In this document: one piece after another, positions 7,834-11,720 of the stretch | How positions within the stretch are numbered: position 1 is the first letter of the stretch | Layout: the number at the start of each line of letters is the position of its first letter | Assembly: GCA_937922175.1 (NCBI GenBank) | Contig: CAKZUU010000365.1 | Span: forward strand, 1-11,720 | Origin: an uncultured Gemmataceae bacterium | GTDB lineage: Bacteria > Planctomycetota > Planctomycetia > Gemmatales > Gemmataceae | DNA length: 11,720 bases | Reading direction: 5' to 3' | Notes under the pieces: generated by a model | What the model was told of the DNA's origin: nothing | Database searches by the model: none | The model's input: only the letters and a program-made list of their open reading frames with translations | Made by a program: the position numbers and the translations under genes

Positions 7834-8136
7834 TCAGATCTTCGGCGGTTCCGAAGGGTTCGGCTCGTCGAATTTCGGAGCCGACGCCGTGATCCGTTGT
7901 GGTGGTCGGGCCGCTTCGTTGGTCGTCGGAGCGGCTCCGCTGCTGGATGAGTTATACGTCTCTCCCGCGTCGTCTTCCAGCCCTTTCATTCCTTTCTTGA
8001 ACTCGACGATCCCCTTGCCCAGGTAGCGGCCCACTTCGGGAAGCTTTCGTCCGAACAGCAACAGGCCGATGATGGCAATGACCAGTAATTCCGCGGGACC
8101 GAGTCCGAACAAATTAAAGGCGATCGGCATGCTCAT
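7834..8136 (-). CDS. tatA: TatA-family twin-arginine translocase subunit
   Basis: This is a 100-residue protein with standard TatA architecture. A short N-terminus is followed by a single membrane helix (about residues 10-28, with Glu16 at its start), the hinge FGRKLPEVGR (28-37), an amphipathic helix (LGKGIVEFKKGMKGLEDD, 39-56) and a flexible Ser/Pro-rich tail. TatA oligomers form the pore through which folded proteins with twin-arginine signals pass the inner membrane. The tail ends with RPPQRI (77-82) and PKF (87-89), shared with the tatA-like gene just upstream. The ATG at 8136 is taken as start; a second ATG at 8130 is equally possible because an AGAGGTGGAG ribosome site could serve either. 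No tatC or tatB is in the window. It is followed after 10 bp by tRNA-Val. Confidence 0.93.
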   Translation of the reverse strand: MSMPIAFNLFGLGPAELLVIAIIGLLLFGRKLPEVGRYLGKGIVEFKKGMKGLEDDAGETYNSSSSGAAPTTNEAARPPQRITASAPKFDEPNPSEPPKI

Positions 8137-8203
8137 AACTCCACCTCTTGTTGGGATTCATCGATCGATTCACGGCGACGAATTGCCGCCATCGTGAGAC
8201 CCA

Positions 8204-8467
8204 TCAGATGACCGGCGGCTCATCCTCAAACTTCGGACCTGTCGGTTGGATCCGCTGCGGGGGTCGGGTGGGCGGCGGGGGTGGTGGTTCGTACCTCGGC
8301 GAGCCAAAATTTCCGCTCTCCAGGCTCTCCTCGAATCCCGCCATTCCTCGCTTGAATTCCACCAACATTTTGCCCACGGATCGGCCCACCTCCGGCAACT
8401 TCTTGCCGAAGAGAAGTACCCCCAGGATCAGCAGAATCATGATCTCGGTCATCCCCAGGCCGAACAT
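8204..8467 (-). CDS. tatA: Second TatA-family translocase subunit
   Basis: The product is 87 residues. MFGLGMTEIMILLILGVLLF forms the membrane helix with Glu8 near its start. The hinge is FGKKLPEVGR (20-29), then comes the amphipathic helix SVGKMLVEFKRGMAGFEESL (30-49). The tail has a six-proline run (61-66), then RPPQRI (68-73) and PKF (78-80). It is TatA- rather than TatB-like because the FGKKLPE hinge is intact and the helix after it is short. The frame extends upstream to 8569, but the extra 34 residues are Arg-rich and would precede the membrane helix. The ATG at 8467 with GGGAGAG about 8 nt upstream is far more likely. It lies 67 bp upstream of the other tatA and presumably shares its transcript. 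The two may be a recent duplication or a TatA/TatE-like pair with different roles. Confidence 0.93.
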   Translation of the reverse strand: MFGLGMTEIMILLILGVLLFGKKLPEVGRSVGKMLVEFKRGMAGFEESLESGNFGSPRYEPPPPPPTRPPQRIQPTGPKFEDEPPVI

Positions 8468-8801
8468 ACCTCGACTCTCCCACATTCTCAGGGTTCGGTT
8501 TGATCGATGCTTTGGGGAGGGCTCGGAATGACGATCCCTGCGGCGTGAGACGACGCACCTTCGACTCACATCGCCATTCTAGCAGACCGCCCCTATTTCG
8601 CAAATGGCAAGACCGTCATCAAGCGATGCGGAGTCGGCCCGATCGATGTGCCGAATCTGCTCCCCCGCGGCGCGATGCACCCGGTTTGGGCCGCTTGCCG
8701 ATGCGGGTTTTTGCAAAGGTCGTGTCTTGATTTATCTCCGTTGGCGAACACAATAAGGCCGAACTCTGTCAAGTCCGACGCAATGGCTCGGAGTGTTTCG
8801 C
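8468..8801. other. Divergent intergenic region, no gene
   Basis: This stretch of about 330 bp separates the starts of the minus-strand tatA gene and the plus-strand hydrolase gene. It should contain both promoters. Short frames cross it on both strands, but none has a ribosome site, recognisable product or fitting composition. A weak plus-strand promoter reading is TTGATT (8727-8732), 18 bp, CAATAA (8751-8756). I see no hairpin followed by a T-run. Confidence 0.4.
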
Positions 8802-9608
8802 ATGCCCCTGAAAACCTGGTGGGCGGTCGGTTTTGGTCTGTTCCTAACGACCTCCTTTGTGTTCGCTCAGAAGCCACGAACAGGCGCGGAAATGGATCGG
8901 CTCTTCGAAAAACACGTCCTGGAAAAAAACGGCGCGAAACTGCCCTATCGCCTGATGAAACCCGAAGGTTGGGCAGGCGATGGCACCACGAAATTTCCGC
9001 TGGTTATTTTCCTTCACGGCATCGGTGAGCGTGGGACGGACAACGCCAAGCAGTTACGGAACGGTGTCGAGGTTTTCGCCCAAGAAGAGACCCGCAAAAA
9101 ACATCCTTGTTTCTTCGTCGCCCCGCAATGTCCGCCGGATCAACTCTGGGTCAACCTATCGCCCTACGGTACCCGCAACAATCTCAAGCAAGCTGACCAA
9201 CCGACTCAGCCGACGGCGATGGTCCTCGACCTGATCGACAATCTTTGTCGAGAATTTTCCATCGATCAGAGGCGAATTTACCTGACGGGATTGTCGCAAG
9301 GCGGTTACGGCACATGGGACTTGATTTGCCGCCAACCCAACCTTTTTGCCGCGGCCATTCCGGTCTGCGGGGGTGGTGATCCGAGTCAAGCTCGCAAGTT
9401 GGTCTCGCTGCCGATTTGGGCGTTTCACGGCGGAGCCGATTCCGTCGTTCCCCCCGAGCGATCCCGCGACATGATCGACGCGATCACCAAAGCCGGCGGT
9501 AGGCCAAAGTACACCGAATACCCCAACGTCGGGCACGATTCGTGGACAGCCACCTACCGAAATCCCGAAGTGCTCGATTGGTTGTTCTCGCAAAGGCGTG
9601 CGGAGTAA
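8802..9608 (+). CDS. Secreted alpha/beta-hydrolase (esterase/peptidase-like)
   Basis: This 268-residue protein has a Sec-type signal peptide (MPLKTWWAVGFGLFLTTSFVFA, probable cut before QKP). A single alpha/beta-hydrolase domain of the predicted-peptidase / PHB-depolymerase-like group follows. The oxyanion region is LHGIGERG, and FFVAPQCPP is typical of this group. The nucleophile is Ser165 in GLSQGGYG, the acid is Asp213 in HGGADSVVP and the base is His245 in VGHDSW. It should cleave an ester or peptide bond in the periplasm or outside the cell; the substrate is unknown. The ATG at 8802 is preferred over an in-frame GTG at 8793, because the GTG overlaps the GGAG ribosome site (8790-8793) that lies 8 nt before the ATG. 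No carbohydrate-degradation or surface-protein genes flank it. It ends 87 bp before a convergent gene. Fold and triad are clear. Confidence 0.92.
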   Translation: MPLKTWWAVGFGLFLTTSFVFAQKPRTGAEMDRLFEKHVLEKNGAKLPYRLMKPEGWAGDGTTKFPLVIFLHGIGERGTDNAKQLRNGVEVFAQEETRKKHPCFFVAPQCPPDQLWVNLSPYGTRNNLKQADQPTQPTAMVLDLIDNLCREFSIDQRRIYLTGLSQGGYGTWDLICRQPNLFAAAIPVCGGGDPSQARKLVSLPIWAFHGGADSVVPPERSRDMIDAITKAGGRPKYTEYPNVGHDSWTATYRNPEVLDWLFSQRRAE

Positions 9609-9695
9609 GCGTCGATCCGTCGGTACGCACACTCACACTGGGGAGGCGATGGCTCGCATTAAGCGGTGCCCGTCGATCCTGCAGGATGAGGGCCG

Positions 9696-10349
9696 TCAAA
9701 AGAGTTGCGAAGCGGTCCAGTGGGCGAGTTGCTCCCAGGTTGCTGTCATTTCCTGAGCTGGGATGCCTTTCTTGAACCATTGTTGGACGCAGCGGTGACG
9801 ATAGGCGAATCCGACTGTTTGCTCGACCCAGCGCTCGTATTCGGCAATCCAGCGAAGTGCCGCAGCGAACAATGACCTCAATTCCGAGCGTTGATTCGCG
9901 TGGGGCGGCAGAGTGTCGGCTTGGAGATCATCTGGATCAACGGTGGAAGTCGGCGGGGAGGTCAGGCTGAGAAGGCGGGGTTCAAAGGTAAAGCGCCGAA
10001 GGAAAAGCGTCGGCGTTCGCGACGTGCCGTAAAGCATCCCCCACCCCCACAGGCCAACCCAGTAAGGGGGAACGGTTTCCGACGGTCTCAGGACATAACC
10101 ACTCGTGGAAACTCTCTGTTCCGGTCCGCCGCCGGCTGAAATCCATCGTTCTCTTGGGAACAACTCCGACTCACGCCCACAGCGAGTGAAGCCATAGGCG
10201 ATCAACAAGTTGCCCTCGGGGCGAACAACATCCCGTCCCCAACACCACATCTGCTGGTCGAAAAGGACCGTTCCTGTTCGACGGAACCATTTTCGTTCGC
10301 CGCCCATGATAAGAACCGGCCAATAGTCCAACCTGTTTTTTTTGGTCAC
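9696..10349 (-). CDS. Hypothetical protein, Trp-rich, downstream of DUF169 gene
   Basis: I do not recognise this 217-residue protein. It is notably rich in Trp (12 by eye) and Arg. It has no signal peptide or membrane helix and no motif of a known enzyme. The N-terminal half (RTGTVLFDQQMWCWGRD...NLLIAYGFTRCGR) looks like beta-rich globular sequence. A Pro/Thr-rich linker lies near residues 125-150, and the C-terminal third is helical (SLFAAALRWIAEYERWVEQTVGFAYRHRCVQQWF). Start is GTG at 10347-10349, 15 bp after the DUF169 stop, without a clear ribosome site; this points to coupled translation. Directly after the start the codons ACC AAA AAA AAC form an 8-A run, a place where slippage or sequencing error could shift the frame. 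Downstream it converges on the hydrolase gene. Coding is supported by length and operon-like spacing; function is unknown. Confidence 0.72.
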   Translation of the reverse strand: MTKKNRLDYWPVLIMGGERKWFRRTGTVLFDQQMWCWGRDVVRPEGNLLIAYGFTRCGRESELFPRERWISAGGGPEQRVSTSGYVLRPSETVPPYWVGLWGWGMLYGTSRTPTLFLRRFTFEPRLLSLTSPPTSTVDPDDLQADTLPPHANQRSELRSLFAAALRWIAEYERWVEQTVGFAYRHRCVQQWFKKGIPAQEMTATWEQLAHWTASQLF

Positions 10350-10364
10350 CGAAGCCGTGCCATC

Positions 10365-11054
10365 TCAGGCAGGAACAGGCTGACGTCGCCCGCAATGGAA
10401 CTTTTCCAGTTGTTCATTGGCATGCCGAATCACGGACAATTTTTCCGCAATGGAATCGGCGAACCGCCCGGGAAATGCCAGGTAAAACTCATTGTCCGCG
10501 AGTTGCGTGTAGACCCGATTGCCGATGCAGCCGAGATTGGTCGCACATTGATTGGAATGATGCACCGTGGGGATCATGTGGCACGCCGGCCGCCCACTGA
10601 CGGGCAAAACTGGTAGGGAAGCCGCCTCAACTGCCTCCAGAAGAAGCATCATGGGACGAGCAGTAGCCATGACGATGACGACATCCGGCGGTTGAGGCGC
10701 TTGATCCAAGGGGGCGTAGAGGATGGCAGCCCAAGGGCGCTGAAGTCGAGGAAGCTGGGACAGGCTTTCGGACCTCAAGTAGCCCAACTGCGTCATCATG
10801 GTTCCCATTTCGTCGAGACGTTGGGCTTCGTCGGTCGGCAATGACAGTCCATGCACTGTCGCCCCGATCGGGCAGCCAAAATGATCCTCCGGGGTGGCAT
10901 AAAAAACCTTCGTCGTCGCCAGTTTCCAGAAGGTGCACCCTGCGGGAGGCCGTTGCTCGATCCGCGAAATTCCCTTTGGAATCTCGTCGCAGAATGTCAC
11001 CGAAATCGGAGGATGTTGCAGATTGAGGGTGGTTTGAAAAACGGTCGTTCCCAT
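10365..11054 (-). CDS. DUF169 family protein
   Basis: This 229-residue protein matches the DUF169 (COG2043) layout from memory of the family. It opens with LNLQHPPISVTF, then has AGCTFWK (Cys40) and EDHFGCPIGATVHGL (Cys61). PPDVVIVMATARPMMLLLEA lies in the middle, followed by GRPACHMIP (Cys158), Cys170 and NLGCIGNRVYT (Cys176), with a terminal FPGRF. The conserved cysteines suggest a metal or redox site, but no activity is established for the family. Such proteins are common in archaea and anaerobes. No signal peptide is present, so it should be cytoplasmic. The ATG at 11052-11054 has an AGAGGA ribosome site 9 nt upstream. It is first in a probable two-gene unit with the 217-residue protein. 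It lies beside a decayed restriction-gene fragment, so transfer is possible but not shown. Confidence 0.85.
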   Translation of the reverse strand: MGTTVFQTTLNLQHPPISVTFCDEIPKGISRIEQRPPAGCTFWKLATTKVFYATPEDHFGCPIGATVHGLSLPTDEAQRLDEMGTMMTQLGYLRSESLSQLPRLQRPWAAILYAPLDQAPQPPDVVIVMATARPMMLLLEAVEAASLPVLPVSGRPACHMIPTVHHSNQCATNLGCIGNRVYTQLADNEFYLAFPGRFADSIAEKLSVIRHANEQLEKFHCGRRQPVPA

Positions 11055-11105
11055 GAGGGGCCGTCCTCTCGGCTGAATGCATCCTTTTTAACTTCTCCAT
11101 ACCGT

Positions 11106-11135
11106 GTTATATCGCGTCATACCAAAAAGGGCCAA
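11106..11135 (-). promoter_or_regulatory. Predicted promoter of the DUF169 operon
   Basis: On the minus strand TTGGCC (complement of 11130-11135; 4 of 6 to TTGACA) and TATAAC (complement of 11106-11111; 5 of 6 to TATAAT) are 18 bp apart. They lie in a locally AT-richer patch. The start site would be near 11099, giving a leader of about 45 nt that contains the AGAGGA ribosome site. Support is from hexamers and spacing only. Confidence 0.38.
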
Positions 11136-11334
11136 GGAAAACAAGCGGTCGCTCGGACGAAGCCAGAGGGTGACGGCATTTTGTGCGGTTGGTTTTCGCT
11201 CGTCGTCACGGAGCGGCCGAGGTGTCGGTTGGGTGTCGGGCTTGAGTCAACAGGCCACGACCTCTTGCTGGGGATCAGTTAGCTGCTGGGTCGTGGTGGT
11301 TGGCTTTTTGCGAACCGCTTCGAGGCATGGGAAT
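11136..11334. other. Gene-poor stretch between DUF169 operon and restriction relic
   Basis: About 200 bp contain no convincing gene on either strand. Short frames on both strands read through here but have no ribosome site and no recognisable product. The base composition is GT-rich on the plus strand. It could be further decayed remains of the element that left the Res fragment, but no protein similarity is visible. Confidence 0.35.
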
Positions 11335-11607
11335 CTACTGGAATCGAGTGAGCAGGTCGCGAATTTCGCCCGGATGTCGTGTCATGGTCCATCGCCAACG
11401 GCCGAAGCCGCCAGGCGAGTTGACGGCTTGTGTACCTTCGTCCAGATAACGCCGTTTCAACCGGTCCTGCTCGGTGTCCTGGCCGTTGGTGTCCGGTACC
11501 AGAAATTCGCCATTCTTGAGGCACACGAGAGACTCGGGCTGGTACTTCCGCACCATGCCGCGAAAGATGGACAGCACCGCGAAGCTTAGGGGTCGTTCGT
11601 GACCCAC
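11335..11607 (-). pseudogene. C-terminal relic of type III restriction enzyme Res subunit
   Basis: The frame ends at TAG (11335-11337) and encodes about 90 residues from a GTG at 11607, which is probably not a real start. From about residue 16 on it follows the end of type III restriction helicase-nucleases: GMVRKYQPESLVCLKNG, then GQDTEQDRLKRRYLDE, then GGFGRW, then RHPGEIRDLL. Intact members carry a PD-(D/E)xK nuclease here, reading roughly PDF...LEVKG. In this copy PDF has become PES and the ExK segment has become DTN, so all catalytic positions are lost. The helicase part, well over 800 residues, is absent: the sequence between here and the tmRNA/tRNA end is non-coding. No Mod methylase is present. 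It is best read as the decayed tail of a once-complete gene. The family match is by eye. Confidence 0.65.
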
Positions 11608-11698
11608 GGATTTACTGCGTCGCTGTCGTCGAACGCAAAGGCATCAGAGGCCTCCCTAGTGCTGTCGCTCGCCCAGCCTTTGATTGTCGATGATCGTA

Positions 11699-11720
11699 TG
11701 GAGGCGGCGGGAATCGAACC
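11699..11720 (-). ncRNA. 3' end of a tmRNA (ssrA) or tRNA gene, cut by window edge
   Basis: The last 22 bases, read on the minus strand, give the 3' half of a T-arm (GG-TTCGATT-CCCGC), an acceptor 3' strand CGCCTCC and discriminator A73. No CCA is encoded. The U at position 70 would pair as G3-U70, the alanine identity element shared by tmRNA and tRNA-Ala. The ending CCCGCCGCCTCCA is typical of tmRNA 3' ends. tRNA-Ala acceptors usually read GCTCC instead, so tmRNA is preferred. With so little sequence, another tRNA cannot be excluded. The gene would extend beyond the right edge. Confidence 0.55.

Noticed and set aside
8468..8569. N-terminal extension of the second tatA
   Set aside because: The 34 extra residues are Arg-rich and would precede the membrane helix; ATG 8467 has a good ribosome site and gives a normal TatA.
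8793..8801. GTG at 8793 as start of the hydrolase
   Set aside because: The GTG overlaps the GGAG that serves the ATG at 8802 with 8-nt spacing.
9676..9687. Perfect 12-bp palindrome ATCCTGCAGGAT between convergent genes
   Set aside because: It has no loop and no T-run on either side, so it is not a credible terminator; probably chance.
1..11720. CRISPR array, intact transposase, integrase or phage genes
   Set aside because: No regularly spaced repeats and no such protein signature were seen on either strand; the only mobile or defence trace is the Res fragment.

Overview
The window looks like ordinary-to-accessory chromosome from a GC-rich (roughly 58-60%) planctomycete. Support is indirect. 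There is a sigma-70 factor with the N-terminal extension seen in planctomycetal sigma factors, an HTH-EIIA(PTS) fusion with no sugar-transport genes beside it, a Tat-exported serpin (serpins are rare in bacteria but recur in planctomycetes), paired tatA genes, and large orphan proteins. No species can be named from the sequence alone.

Layout. Positions 3-3605 (+) hold a very large, mostly helical orphan protein whose 5' end runs off the window. Convergent to it is a stand-alone JAMM/M67 metalloprotease (3666-4109, -). Divergent from that is an HTH-EIIA fusion regulator (4181-4885, +). A sigma-70 factor follows (4982-5764, -). Behind its start is a 553-bp non-coding stretch with three copies of a TTTGAACGTTTT element around a good promoter, then a run of small inverted repeats. 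The next block is all on the minus strand and in transcription order is tatA-like (8204-8467), tatA-like (7834-8136), tRNA-Val(CAC) (7751-7823) and a serpin with a twin-arginine signal (6318-7550). After another gap of about 330 bp comes a secreted alpha/beta-hydrolase (8802-9608, +). It converges on a two-gene minus-strand unit: a DUF169 protein (10365-11054) followed by an unknown 217-residue protein (9696-10349).

The right end (11055-11720) is gene-poor. It holds a decayed C-terminal fragment of a type III restriction (Res) subunit with its nuclease residues lost. At the very edge is the 3' end of a tmRNA or tRNA gene on the minus strand. An ssrA/tRNA 3' end next to a restriction-gene relic suggests the edge of a degraded integrated element.

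Functional links. The clearest one is the Tat group: two TatA pore subunits lie beside a serpin whose signal peptide carries the SRRRFL motif, so the inhibitor is probably folded in the cytoplasm and exported by Tat. Its predicted P1-P1' pair is Arg-Ser, pointing to trypsin-like target proteases. The sigma factor probably has its own regulated promoter. No complete undescribed defence or mobile system is evident. The best candidates for new biology are the DUF169/unknown pair, the giant helical protein, the sigma-gene operator array and the Tat/serpin arrangement.
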